Of a stretch of DNA of 64,000 bases, positions 53,513 through 63,796 are shown piece by piece. Location: NCBI GenBank assembly GCA_037953745.1, contig JBAKBP010007478.1:1-64000 (forward strand), in the 5' to 3' direction. Below the pieces are notes generated by a model. The model searched no databases and was not told the origin of the DNA. It saw only the letters and a list, made by a program, of their open reading frames with translations. The position numbers were made by a program, and so were the translations under genes. Numbering within the stretch: position 1 is the stretch's first letter; every line of letters starts with the position of its first letter. This stretch comes from Lithodes maja (lineage: Eukaryota > Arthropoda > Malacostraca > Decapoda > Lithodidae).

Positions 53513-54483
53513 TACAGTGGAATCGCGCATCTAACGCATTTTGATCTAACGAATTTGCATCTAACGACCCTATTGGAGCTCTACCCGATCTCAATCTAAC
53601 GAACCAAAATCCATATCTAACGGCAATTATTCTGGGTGCCCGGTATCAATTTTCCAAATTTCCCGCCAAATAGGCCTACCGTACTGAGCTAAGTGTCGTC
53701 CCTCCCTCCTCCCTCCCTCCCCGTCACTGTCGTCAGTCCAGTCCGCGCCGCGCCTTAGGCCTACATTACTCAACCCAACTCAATCTTTTGTTGTGTTACT
53801 CGCCCCAACCTTAAGCTTTTGTTGTGTTACGCCTTTTGTGATGTCGACCCAATCCTCAGGTACTGGAGAGGGGAGTGGTGAGAATGGAAATATGCATGAA
53901 AGAAAGACAAAAGTAGGCCTACCAGTGAAGAGGGTTACGCGTGTTGAAAAAAAATGAATAAATATATGGCAGAGGATAAAGCGAAAGTGATTGAACTAAT
54001 TGAAAAAGGCCTCAAGAACTGCGAGATAGTGAAAATAACTGGGTTTCCCGAGGGGACAGTGCGTAACTTTAAGAGTCAGAAAACTAAAATTAAAGCCAGC
54101 CTATCTGTTGCAAAGACGTGTTTTAGTGGCAATGTTAAGAGAGGGAGGCGGTGGTGGAGGTGAGGAGGTGCGCGGCGCATCCCAGTTAGCCTAGCCTCCC
54201 TGCTCGGATATCTTCGACATCGTCTAACCTACACACTTCATTATTCACTCACAGGTTGGTTTATTATTAATTCTTCTTATAATTAATATATTACATGATT
54301 TTAATATATTTGATGTCACAAAATAGCACTCGGAAGGGCAAAAATAGGTAAAAATGGGGACTGTCTAAATTTTGGCACCAATTACCATTTTTCCCATTAG
54401 TTTATGTATTTATATCTAACGAATCTGGATCTAACGCGATTTTTTTGGCACCTATTATTCGTTAGATATGAGATCTTACTGTA
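53513..54483 (+). mobile_element. pogo/Tigger-like DNA transposon, deleted
   Basis: Element 53515-54481 (967 bp) with TA on both sides (53513-53514, 54482-54483). Ends CAGTGGAATC and (reverse complement) CAGTAAGATC, both followed by CTAACGAA/CTAACGCG repeats. ATCTAACG words are abundant near both ends, as in pogo-group Tc1/mariner elements. The paralogous spacer at 56630-56680 shows the empty site with one TA. Confidence 0.8.
53954..54163 (+). pseudogene. pogo-like transposase N-terminal HTH remnant
   Basis: Only the DNA-binding start survives: DKAKVIELIEKGLKNCEIVK then ITGFPEGTVRNF is a Psq/CENP-B-like helix-turn-helix (x-V-I-x-x-I-E-K-G, G-x-x-x-x-T-V). Upstream in the same frame is a stop just before the ATG, preceded by an open KTKVGLPVKRVTRVEKK segment. 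The DDE catalytic domain is absent. At 70 codons it is far below the ~500 residues of a full Tigger transposase. Confidence 0.65.
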
Positions 54484-54610
54484 GCACTGAAATCAATAAA
54501 ACTCACTAACAGGATAAATAAATGGAAGAAATACTCCAAAAGATTAATATGTTAACCCTTTACCCAGCAATACTGACTGAAAATGCCTAAATTGATTGCA
54601 TGTGCTCTTC
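54484..54610. repeat. Duplicated-block spacer
   Basis: GCACTGAAATCAATAAAACT, GGATAAATAAATGGAAGAAA, then CAGCAATACTGACTGAAAAT. Matches the spacer beside the other RTE-like copies at 55010-55080 and 56560-56720. Confidence 0.65.
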
Positions 54611-54969
54611 AGATTTATACATACATACGTACATAACATTTTAAGACTGAGTGCTCCACACAGATGTGCAGTTTCAGTCTCTTTTCCTAATGGCGGCGTT
54701 CCAGGCAACCCTGTTAAGGGATGCTTTACTTGTCAAGTTTTTGGATTTGAGATCGGCACGTATAGTCCGATCCCAGGTCTTACTCGGTCCACCCCTTGGT
54801 GCAGCTCCCTCCACAATCGCAGACCTGCATCTTTTTACCCAATTTTGTTCATCCATTCTCTCCACATGTCCATACCATCCCAGTTTACTTGTACGCATCT
54901 CCTCGCTAATACTCTTTATACCTAAACGTCTCTTCAGCTCATCATTTGTTATTTTGTTGACATCCTTTA
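54607..54969 (-). pseudogene. LINE 3' fragment with 5-bp target duplication
   Basis: Minus-strand C-terminal piece: MRTSKLGWYGHVERMDEQNW, VKRCRSAIVEGAAPRG, PSKTWDRTIRADLKSKNLTS, ending AAIRKRD. On that strand it finishes with a (TGTA)n-like tail (54612-54632). It interrupts the spacer so that TTTAT is present at both edges; the uninterrupted form is at 53470-53490. Different LINE family from the RTE-like copies around it. Confidence 0.7.
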
Positions 54970-55069
54970 TCTGAAATATGTAAAATTACACCAATTACCA
55001 ACTACATTACCAACAAATTTAATAAAGTACACGAACAGGATAAAGAAAATGTAAGAAATAGCCCTAAAG

Positions 55070-55850
55070 ATGAATTTATCTATCAATCTATTGACGGACG
55101 CCTTGATCCCCGAAGGATTGGCCACGAACGAAACACCCCTATGCACCTCTGTCCCCAGTCAGTCGACGCCCCTCCTCCCATCCAGCACCGCTTTCACGCA
55201 TATACTTCTTAACTCCATCCTTCCACCTCTCTCTCGGTTTATTTCTCCCTCTGTCCTTCCACCTCACTCGTACACGCTCTTAGTAATTGTCTTGCTTCCC
55301 ATACGTTCCACATGGCCGAACCATCTCAAGGTGTTCTTTTTCGCACTTTCCAGTACATTCACACCACACCTCTCTCGCACTTCCTCATTCGTCTGTCTAT
55401 CCCTCCATGTAACTCTGCACACACTTCTCAAGTAACTCATTTCCATCCCTTTCACTCTTGGTTTGAATCTCTTTAACAACGTCCATGCTTCGCTTCCGTA
55501 AGTCAGTGTCGGGATTACCACACTGTCATGCAATGACTTCTTCAGTTCCATGCTGACCACCCTATTTCATGTTACTGCTTTCAGCATTCCTACAACCCTC
55601 TTCCCCTGTTGCACCCTCTCCCACACTTCTTCATCCATACTCCCATCTTTACTCTGTACACTGCCAAGATACTTAAATGAGCTGACAATCTCCATAGCCT
55701 GACCGTTCAACTTCACCTCACACTCTGTGGCTTCACCCCTTTCGAAGACCATAACCTTGCTCTTCCCCGCATTTACCTTCAGATTCTATTTTTCGCACAC
55801 TGTTCCAAAAATATTTACCAGACCCTGCAACTCCCATTCATATCATCAGC
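55070..55850 (-). pseudogene. RTE-like LINE 3' half
   Basis: Minus strand: VMVFERGEATECEVKLNGQA, MEIVSSFKYLGSVQSKDGSM, then past a stop NRVVSMELKKSLHDSVVIPT, LTYGSEAWTLLKRF, MSYLRSVCRVTWRDRQTNEE and LRWFGHVERMG. Ends in the common 3' sequence with ATCCCCGAAGG and a GATAGAT tail (55083). Close relative of the longer copy at 56945-59580. Confidence 0.8.
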
Positions 55851-56145
55851 AAACAGCAGTACACAAACATCCACTGCTCTTCCTTGTATTTCTTTTATGA
55901 CTCCATCCATATACTGTATATATAGAACAACCATCTGGACATCACACACCCTTGCTTTACCAAACATTCAGATCAAAGAACTCCCTCTGTTCATTCTTCA
56001 CACGTACTGATACCTTTGCACTCTCATACATACTCTTCACTGCTTTCAGCAACTTGCCATCTACTCCATATATTCTCAGTACAGTACTTTCCACATACCT
56101 TCTCTATCAACTCTGTCATTCCACTCGTTGCCTTCCCTTATTAGT
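55851..56145 (-). pseudogene. RTE-like LINE RT fragment
   Basis: Minus strand continuation with RT motifs in shifted frames: GCVMS-like before an intact MDGVIKEIQGRAVDV, and ENIWSRWQVAESS in place of the usual IYGVDGKLLKAV. Truncated at motif A. Confidence 0.65.
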
Positions 56146-56720
56146 GGTACACCAACATCCACTGCTCATCCTTGCATTTCTTTTATGACTCCATCCATAT
56201 ACAGTTCAGTATATATTGAACAACCACGGGGACATCACACACCCTTTCTTTAACCCAAAATTCAGATCAAAGAACTCGCTCTGTTCATTCTCAACACATA
56301 CTGACACCTTTGCACCCTCATACATGCTTTTCACTGCTTTCAGCAACTTGCTATCTGCTCCGTATATTCCAAGTACTTTCTACATACCGGTACCTTCTCT
56401 ACCAACTCTGTCATAGGCCTTCTCCAAGTCCATGAAGGCAGCATACAACTTTTGTCCCTTCTCAAGATATTTCTCCACAACATATTTCAGGGCAAAGATC
56501 TGAGCTACACATCCTATTCCCTTCCTATGATGAATACTGTATGTTAAACGTTTCCCCAGCAATACTAACTGAAAATGCCCAAATATATTGCATGTGCTCT
56601 TCTGATTTATCTAAAATATGTGAAATTACACCAAATACTAACTACATTAGCACAAAAATCAATCAAGCACTTTAACAGGATAAATAAAATGGAAGAAATA
56701 GCCCAAAAATGAATTTATCT
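56146..56720 (-). pseudogene. RTE-like LINE RT fragment plus spacer
   Basis: A second copy of the preceding RT segment (IKGIQGRA-like to MLGKRLTYSIHHRKGIGCVA and KYLEKGQKLYAAFMDLEKAY). It is followed by the shared spacer with AAATATATTGCATGTGCTCT and the pogo empty-site sequence. The repeated LINE-plus-spacer order indicates block duplication. Confidence 0.65.
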
Positions 56721-56944
56721 ATAGCCTACCGGTATATATTGCCGGACACCTTGATCCCCGAAGGGGTGACCATGAACGAAACGCCTGCGTATTTCAAGCT
56801 CGCTTGAGTTATCACTCGATCGTCTTTTAGAGCTTTTTGGTCCGGGGTAATTACCACACCATCGCGTCATAAGGAGTTTGAGGGGGTTAAATTGCTAGAT
56901 ACATAGAGGAAGAGGAATACCAAGTAAAGCTAAACAAAAATAAA
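56721..56944. repeat. LINE 3' tail fragment and spacer
   Basis: CCTTGATCCCCGAAGGGGTG at 56750 is the LINE 3' UTR signature, here with no coding part behind it. The following GAGTTATCACTCGATCGTC stretch is unidentified. Confidence 0.5.
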
Positions 56945-56972
56945 TAAGATATTTTTAACATCTATCTATCAT

Positions 56973-58127
56973 CTATTGCCTGACGCCGTGATCCCCGAAG
57001 GGGTGGCCAAGAACGAACTGCCCCCATGCACCTCTGTCCCCAGTCAGTCGACGCCCCTCCCCCCAACCAGCACCGCCTTCGTTCATGTACTTCCTCACTC
57101 CATCCTTCCACCTCTCATTCGGTCTATATCTCCCTCTCTGTCCCTCCACCTCGCTCTCATACACCCTCTTAGTCATTCTCTCGCTTTCCATACGTTCCAT
57201 ATGGCCGAACCATCTCAAGTTGTTCCTTTTCACACTTTCCAGCACATCTACCTCCACACCACACCTCCTTCTTACTTCCTCATTAGTCTGTCTATCCCTC
57301 CATGTAACTCCGCACGCACTCCTTAAGTAATTCATTTCCACTGCTCTCACTCTTGGTCTGAGTCTCTCAACCAACGTCCATGCTTCGCTTCCGTAAGTCA
57401 GTGTCGGGATTACCACACTGTCATGCAAGGACTTCTTCACTTCCATACTGACCACCCTATTTCTTGTTACTGCTTTTAGCGTTCCTACAACCCTCTTCCC
57501 CTGTTGTACCCTCTCCCGCACTTCTTCATCCATAGTCCCATCTTTACTCAACACACTGCCCAGATACTTAAAAGAGTTGACAATCTCCATAGCCTGACCG
57601 TTCAGCTTCACCTCACACTCTGTGACTTCACCCCTTTCGAAGACCATAACCTTGCTCTTCCCCGCATTTACCTTCAAATTCCGTTTTTCGCACACTGTTC
57701 CAAACTCATTTACCAGACCCTGCAACTCCCATTCATTATCACTCATCAGAACTGTATCATCCGCAAAAAGCAGTATAGGTAGCTTCCACTCAATTCCCTC
57801 CCTTTTCAGCGATACACCAACATCCACTGCTCTTGATAGTATTTCTTTTATGACTCCATCCATATATACAGTAAACAACCATGGGGACATCACACACCCC
57901 TGTTTCAAACCAACATTCAGGTCAAAGAATTCGCTCTGCTCACTCTCCACACGTACTGCCGCCTTTACACCCTCATACATGCTCGTCACTGCTTTCAGCA
58001 ACTTGCCCTCTACTCCGTATATTCTAAGTACTTTCCACAAACCTTCTCTATCCACTCTGTCATAGGCCTTCTCCAAGTCCATAAAGGCAACATACACCTT
58101 TTGTTTCTTCTCCAGATACTTCTCCAC
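56973..58127 (-). CDS. RTE-like LINE RT, 384-codon open frame
   Basis: RT core and C-terminus. FMDLEKAYDRVDREGLWKVL at residues 15-34 (motif A), MYEGVKAAVRV, VGLKQGCVMSPWLFTVYMDG 72-91 (motif B), LLFADDTVLM 119-128 (motif C), KVMVFERGE, SFKYLGSVLSKDG, PTLTYGSEAWTL, RDRQTNEEV and LRWFGHMERM, the last typical of LINE C-termini. Coding continues upstream of the chosen Met (GRGCVDQIF) in the same frame; the domain is intact from motif A onward. Catalytic aspartates are retained. Confidence 0.82.
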   Translation of the reverse strand: MEKYLEKKQKVYVAFMDLEKAYDRVDREGLWKVLRIYGVEGKLLKAVTSMYEGVKAAVRVESEQSEFFDLNVGLKQGCVMSPWLFTVYMDGVIKEILSRAVDVGVSLKREGIEWKLPILLFADDTVLMSDNEWELQGLVNEFGTVCEKRNLKVNAGKSKVMVFERGEVTECEVKLNGQAMEIVNSFKYLGSVLSKDGTMDEEVRERVQQGKRVVGTLKAVTRNRVVSMEVKKSLHDSVVIPTLTYGSEAWTLVERLRPRVRAVEMNYLRSACGVTWRDRQTNEEVRRRCGVEVDVLESVKRNNLRWFGHMERMESERMTKRVYESEVEGQRGRYRPNERWKDGVRKYMNEGGAGWGEGRRLTGDRGAWGQFVLGHPFGDHGVRQ

Positions 58128-59577
58128 AACACAATTCAGGGTAAAAATCTGATCTACACATCCTCTTCCCTTCCTAAAAACCTCCCTGCTCGTCGCCTAT
58201 CCATTTCTCCATTCTCACTCTCACTCTCTCAATCACTACCGGTACCCTACTGTATACCTTCCCTACTACGCTTACAAGACATATTCCTCGGTGGTTACCA
58301 CACACTCCTCTTTCCCCTTTGCCCTTATATAGGGGGACTATTATGCCAGTCTTCCAGTCATCGGGTGCACTCCCCTTCTCCCATGCTAGTTTGCACATTT
58401 TCCATACCCATTCTATCACTATCTCACCACCATACCTCAACATTTCCCCAGACACTCCATCTGTTCCTGATGCTTTCCCCAACTTCACTCTTTTCATGGC
58501 TTCCCACACTTCTGACCTCCTGATCCCCACCTCCTCCTCCACTACTTCTCTTCTTCTCCCTCCCATACCATATCCAGCTATGTTTGCTGGCTCTTCATTC
58601 CTTACATTTAGCAACTCACTTAAGTACTCCCTCCATCTTTCGACTCTCTCTTGCTTCTCGGCTAGCATTCTCCCATTCTTATCTTTCACACCCTTACTGT
58701 TTCCCTTGCTACCTTCCCTAACTTTCTTGACTTCTTACCAGAACAGTTTCTTACTCTCCTTCCATTTTACACTCAGGTGCTCATTTCTGTCTCTCGGAAT
58801 CTTCATTCCCTCTACTACCCAACCACTCTCTATATGCTTTCTTCTTTTCTTCCACAGCTATTCTTACCTCTTCTGTCCACCATGCTGTACCTTTCACTCC
58901 CCTCCCTCTTCTCCTCACTCCACACACCTCCTCACATGCTGCACAGATCTCATCCTTAAACACCTTGCTCATCTCGTCCACTTCCTCCATAACTTCCAGG
59001 TCGAACCCACCTAGTCGTCTTTCCACTGCTCTCTTGTACTCCTCCCTGACTTCCTCCTCCTGCAACCTCTCCACCCTCCCTCCAGCTCTCCTCACCCACT
59101 TCTTTTGTATCCTAACTTTAGCTACCACTACATAATGATCAGAGAGACCCCCTCCAATACCCCTATACACCCTAGCATCCATCACAGATTTCTTCATTCG
59201 TTCATCCACACATACATAATCAATCAATGACTTTCGTTCCACCACTGTTTTATCCTTCATCGTCAACATCCGTTTCCACGTGTACCTGTGGATCATTCTG
59301 TGTCGGAAGAAGGTGTTGGCTATCCACAGCCTCCTCCCCACACATACGTCCACAAGTGCACTACCATCCCCATTCACCTCTGATGATACCCCCACCCTCC
59401 CACCACTCCCTCAACTTTCCTATCACCCACCTTACCATTCATATCCCCAATCAGAAATATTCTTTCGTTCTTGTCAAACTTCTCCAGGCACGCCTCCACA
59501 TTCATCCAGAACTCCTCTTTCTTTCTTTCAAGTATATCCTCTGTCGGGGCATACACGCATACAATCAATACAATATT
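58128..59577 (-). pseudogene. RTE-like endonuclease and RT N-terminus, frameshifted
   Basis: Three minus-strand frames. 59568-59374: VCVYAPTEDILERKKEEFW, LIGDMNGKVGDRK (endonuclease D-x-N block). 59395-58781: GRRLWIANTFF, SLIDYVCVDERM, GIGGGLSDHYVVVAKV (SDH block), then a basic linker. 58689-58174: ERVERWREYLSELLNV, LGKASGTDGVSGEMLRYGG, DDWKTGIIVPLYKGKGE, NHRGICLVSVVGKVYSRV. Shifts near 59385, 58735 and 58165 separate them. The endonuclease is incomplete at its N-terminus. Confidence 0.8.
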
Positions 59578-59580
59578 TTT

Positions 59581-60179
59581 AACATGAGGTTGCTTATAAT
59601 AATTTGTACCTCTGCAGTTTCTCCATGGCTAACGAAAAAGGTCACATTCCTAAGAAGCCCCAACCAAAAAGGCCAAGCTTCTGTACAGAACAAATGCCAC
59701 ACCATTACCCTTATGGTGACCCTATCAAATAATCAAAACAACCACACTTCTTAACCCAATTCCCGCGGGGCCCCTCATATGACGGAGACGATTTTCCGGC
59801 TATTTTGTAGCCTGTGAGCCAGGCCAGCTTTTGGAAGCAGCACGGATGGACGTCAGGCCCCACCACGACACTGAGGTTTGTGTGAGAGAGAGCTCACTTA
59901 TGTGCAGCGTCACATATAGCGAAAACAGAAAATAATTGGTAATTATTAGCGATTTCGCCTAGGCCTATCGGATTTGGTAATTTTTAGCAATTTTGCCCTT
60001 CGTTTGCAAGATCCCTACAAGAAAACCAGACGTCGTACAGGGATGATTCAGGAGTAATTTGAAAGCTATTACCGTACTTTCATGAATACATAATTGTATT
60101 ATGCTCTGGCTTTTGCTTATGCATGAAAATGAGCAGGGAATGAAGGCAATTTCGGGCAATTATGCCTACTCGTACAGGA
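59581..60179. other. No gene; flank of the next LINE
   Basis: No coding region supported. 60168-60179 (ACTCGTACAGGA) is the left target-site duplicate of the LINE that follows. Frames at 59965-60310 are not convincing. Confidence 0.6.
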
Positions 60180-60183
60180 GTCC

Positions 60184-61194
60184 TTGGAGCGGCTTCGGTC
60201 GCGCCGGGAATTTCCACACCTCACACCACACACACACATCACACATCACACAGTTTTTCCTACACCGAGAAATGACTCTCCAGCTGTCATTTCTCGAAGA
60301 CTTCTTCTAGCCGGAGACATTGAGAGCAACCCAGGACCCCCTACACATACATATGTCCAACTTGCTCAAAACCCATCGCTTCGAGTCGCCACACTAATGG
60401 TTCAGTTCTCTGCAATTCATGCAGGAACTGGACCCACTTCACCTGCACAACACTTGCCTCCAAGAAACACTACACGAACACCTGGACCTGTTCCTCATGC
60501 CCCTCCCTCTCCCAGTCAAATCCCTCGCCTAAAACCCGTCCACCTCTCCTCCCCAACCCACCTAACCTTCCCATATCATCCACTCCCCCCCCCTAAAACC
60601 TGTCCACCTCTCCTCCCTAACCCACCTAACCTTCCCATACCATCCACATCCTCAACTCAACATACCACACCCCATCCTAATCCATTCCAACCCCCATCTG
60701 CTCCCCAATCCCCACCCCCACCTCACCCATCCCAACCCCCAGCCCCTCCCTCACCCCCACCCCCACCCCCTCCCTCTCCCTCACCCTCACCCCCACCCCA
60801 TCCTCGTGCAGCAGCACCCAACATACATCGTGCACATAACATTAACATTCTCCAATTGAACATAGATGGCATCAACACAAAGAAACTCTCACACTTCATC
60901 AAACAACACAACATACACATTGCCATCTTACAAGAAACAAAACTCCGCACAACACAAAAAACACACACATTTCATGATTTCACCACCATCAGACAAGACC
61001 GGGCTGTCGGCGGAGGCGGTGGACTCATCACCCTGGTACACAAAGAAATATCATACATAGTTACCAGTGTACAAACCAAATCCCTCCTCCCCCCAAATGA
61101 TAACACAACAGAAATACAATCAATTAAAATACGCACTGGCAACAACTCCAACATAACCATCATAAACACATACATCCCCTACAGTACCAAATGA
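60184..61194 (+). pseudogene. LINE ORF: 2A-like motif, Pro-rich region, endonuclease N-half
   Basis: Open frame of 336 codons with no ATG before the 2A motif; the first codon listed is TTG. RRLLLAGDIESNPGP ends at residue 52: this fits the 2A consensus D-x-E-x-N-P-G-P, where ribosomes skip the Gly-Pro bond and separate the N-terminal peptide from the downstream protein. Residues ~95-210 are very Pro-rich (low complexity). The endonuclease then begins: NINILQLNIDGINTKKLSHF, IAILQETKLR (catalytic Glu), GGGGGLITLVHKEI and INTYIPYSTK, where a frameshift near 61180 ends the frame. An out-of-frame ATG at about 60270 precedes the motif. In known 2A-bearing LINEs the motif sits at the same N-terminal place. 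Confidence 0.8.
60301..60339 (+). other. 2A-like ribosome-skipping motif
   Basis: Codons give LLLAGDIESNPGP; DIESNPG|P matches D(V/I)ExNPG|P exactly. The preceding hydrophobic LLLA-G is also usual. Separation is predicted between Gly (60334-60336) and Pro (60337-60339). Confidence 0.8.
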
Positions 61195-63130
61195 ATACAG
61201 ACCACACTTACAACACATCACAAACACCCCACACATCATCCTGGGTGGTGACTTCAACGCCAAGACGTCGGCCTGGTTTGTCGACAACCCCGACACAGAC
61301 AGAGGGCTGGTACTACAAAACCAAACTGTTAACCTCATCATCCTTAACGACATCCATCAACATACCCATATTCCTCACCAAGCCCTCTATAACCCATCAT
61401 CTCCAGACATCACCTTTTGCTCCCCAGAACTCGTCCCCACAACATCCTGGAGGGTGGTCAGAACCTTAGGCTCGGACCACCTCCCGATCATTATCAACAC
61501 CAAAACCAGACTCACCCCAGCTAACCACAAACACACATACACCAATTATAAAAGACCTAACTGGGAAGCATTCACAAATGAGACAGAACAACACTTCACA
61601 ACTCTAAACAGTACACCCATCACTAACATCAACAATGCTGTACACATACTCAATAAAACTATCCAAAACACTGACAAGAAACACATTCCAAGAGGTAACA
61701 GAAAAAGACACAACCCCAACTTCACACCAGAAATTCAAAACCTCATCAGACAATGCAACATACTGAAACACTCCCCAGCACCCCACACACAAGACATCAC
61801 ACAACAAATCCAAGCACTCAACACCCAAACTAACAACAAAATACAAGAACAACAAAAACTAAATTGGAATAACTTCCTACAAACACTTGATCACAAAACA
61901 AACCCCAAAAAACTCTACAAAACACTAAACAGCATCACACTTTCCAACAGCAACACAACACAATCACATGCTGCAATCACAACAACAGACTCTACTCCTT
62001 CATGTAAACAACAAGCAAACACTCTCATCAATCACTTCTCACATGTCAGTCACCTAAAACCTCACAAAGACGACCGATGTGTCATCCGACGTAAGAGACA
62101 ATTCCCCACAGACCCTGACTATACACCCTTCACCAATCACCAGACAAAACATATCATCAACAATCTCAAGCACTCACCCGCTTGTGGCCTAGACAACATA
62201 AGCAACATACACCTCAGACACCTGGGACCACAAGGCATACAAGCACTCACTAACATATCAAACTACAGTTATTCACACAACACAATACCAGACATTTGGA
62301 AGCATGGTCTCCTCACCACATTCCCCAAACCCAACAAAGACCCCACGCTACCCTCCTCGCACCGCCCCATCACACTCCTTTGCTCCCCCTCCAAAGTCAT
62401 GGAACGCCTAGTGTTACAACTAATTACACCCGACCTACCCCTAGCTCCAACACAACATGGCTTTAGGCCACTGCACTCCACAAACACTCTTCTCACAGAC
62501 CTTACACAAAGAGCTTTTGACGGCATCAAATCAGCTAGACCACCACACAGATCACTATTAGCCACACTTGACATTAGTAAAGCCTTCGATGCCATCCCCC
62601 GCCACAACCTAACAAACAAAATCTACAACACAAACATGCACAACAACACAAAAAGGTGGCTGGCCAACTTCCTAGCAGGCAGATGTGCACACGTATCTTT
62701 TGCCGGTCAGTCATCTAAAATCAGAAACTTTCCAAACGGAGTCCCACAAGGATCCGTCCTATCGCCAGCACTCTTCAATCTGTACATGCACGATATAACT
62801 ACACCCAATACGCCCCAAATAAACTTAGCCTCCTATGCAGATGACATAACACTCAAATGCACACACCATGACCCAAAAAGAGCAACAGATCTTCTTCAAC
62901 CCTATCTCAACACACTACATGGCTGGTGCACTACAAACAGACTTAATCTACCCCCAGCCAAGTCCACCGCAACCCTGCTCACAAGCTGGACAGGAGAACA
63001 CAAATACATCCCTCAACTCACCATAAACAACACACCCCTAACACATACACACACACACAAAATCCTAGGAGTAACATATGATACTCATATGACATTCAAA
63101 CAGCACACCACAAACATTAAAAAGAAATGA
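61187..63130 (+). pseudogene. LINE endonuclease C-half and reverse transcriptase
   Basis: Single frame from the shift at about 61180 to the stop 63128-63130. Endonuclease: IILGGDFNAKTSAW (D-x-N), SPDITFCSPE, LGSDHLPII (SDH). A linker with KRHNPNFTPEIQNLIRQC follows. RT: HSPACGLDNIS, SSHRPITLLCSPSKVMERLV, QHGFRPLHSTNTLL, LLATLDISKAFDAIPRHNL (motif A), FPNGVPQGSVLSPALFNLYM (motif B), SYADDITLKCT (motif C), NRLNLPPAKSTATLLTSW, HKILGVTYDTHMTFKQH. No internal stop over ~640 codons; all key acidic residues are present. The stop at KKK* is a frameshift near 63120-63127, since the next part continues in another frame. Confidence 0.88.
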
Positions 63131-63754
63131 CACCCAGACTTAACGCCCTCAGGTCACTTGCTCACACAAAATTTGGACACAACAAAGAAACTACCACCAC
63201 AGTATATAAACAAAACATAAGATCAGTGATCATGAGAGGCACTGGCAGTAGCCTCCACGAACCAAGACCACCCACTAAACTACATGGCAACACACCCACA
63301 GACACCAAGAAATATCAAAACAACACCCAGCACACGGTATCACACACAATTACTGTCCTCTCTCCCACCCCGAACCACCTTCCAGAAGCACATCCATACT
63401 CATATCTCTCGGCGATCCATCCACTCACTCACAGACAACACGCAGCTGCAAGCACGACCTCCCGAAATCCATCCTTCTGAATACTCCCTTCCTCGCGAGG
63501 ACAGAGTCCACCTGGCCAGGCTGAGATGCGGACACCATCCAGCTCTCCTGAGCTATCAGAAGAGACTGGATGACTCCGTTGTCGATGCCTGCCCGGGATG
63601 TAACACAGCACCCCATACCATTAAACACATAATAGAAGACTGCATTTCACACAACCACTTACACCAACAACACAATCTACACTCAATGAGAGCTCTGTGG
63701 GAAAGCCCGATCGTGGCCATGGCCTTCCTCAGGGACTCGGGGCTGTTCGGCTAG
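63127..63754 (+). pseudogene. LINE C-terminal region with Cys/His motif
   Basis: Two frames. 63127-63480: MTPRLNALRSLAHTKFGHNK, TTVYKQNIRSVI, then the family pattern is lost, suggesting a deletion near 63240 that removed the segment between the second strand of the thumb and the tail. 63284-63754: LPREDRVHLARLRCGHHPAL, CPGCNTAPHTIKHIIEDC (C-x2-C...H...C, as at the end of jockey-type ORF2), MAFLRDSGLFG and stop 63752-63754, followed by (AAC)n. Confidence 0.78.
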
Positions 63755-63796
63755 GCAGCTTAGGGAACAACAACAACAACAACAACTCGTACAGGA

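Larger units (their letters stand above)
56945..59580 (-). mobile_element. RTE-like LINE, longest copy
   Basis: Minus-strand element from partial endonuclease (59577) through RT to the 3' end with a TAGATGATAGATAGATG tail near 56950-56970. 5' truncated in the endonuclease. It provides the reference for the fragments at 53-56.7 kb. Confidence 0.85.
60168..63796 (+). mobile_element. Jockey-group LINE, near full length, 12-bp TSD
   Basis: Insertion 60180-63784, flanked by the exact direct repeat ACTCGTACAGGA (60168-60179 and 63785-63796). 5' end GTCCTTGGAGCGGCTTCGGT; 3' end CTGTTCGGCTAGGCAGC then (AAC)n. Encodes a 2A-like motif, Pro-rich segment, APE endonuclease, RT and a C-terminal Cys/His motif. 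The clear TSD and few disabling changes indicate a recent insertion. Confidence 0.88.

Noticed and set aside
54674..54898. Independent small gene
   Set aside because: It is the C-terminal piece (WYGHVERMD) of a LINE inserted with a TTTAT duplicate.
57622..59014. Plus-strand Ser/Pro/Leu-rich frames
   Set aside because: Antisense of the minus-strand RTE-like LINE, whose RT motifs are unambiguous.
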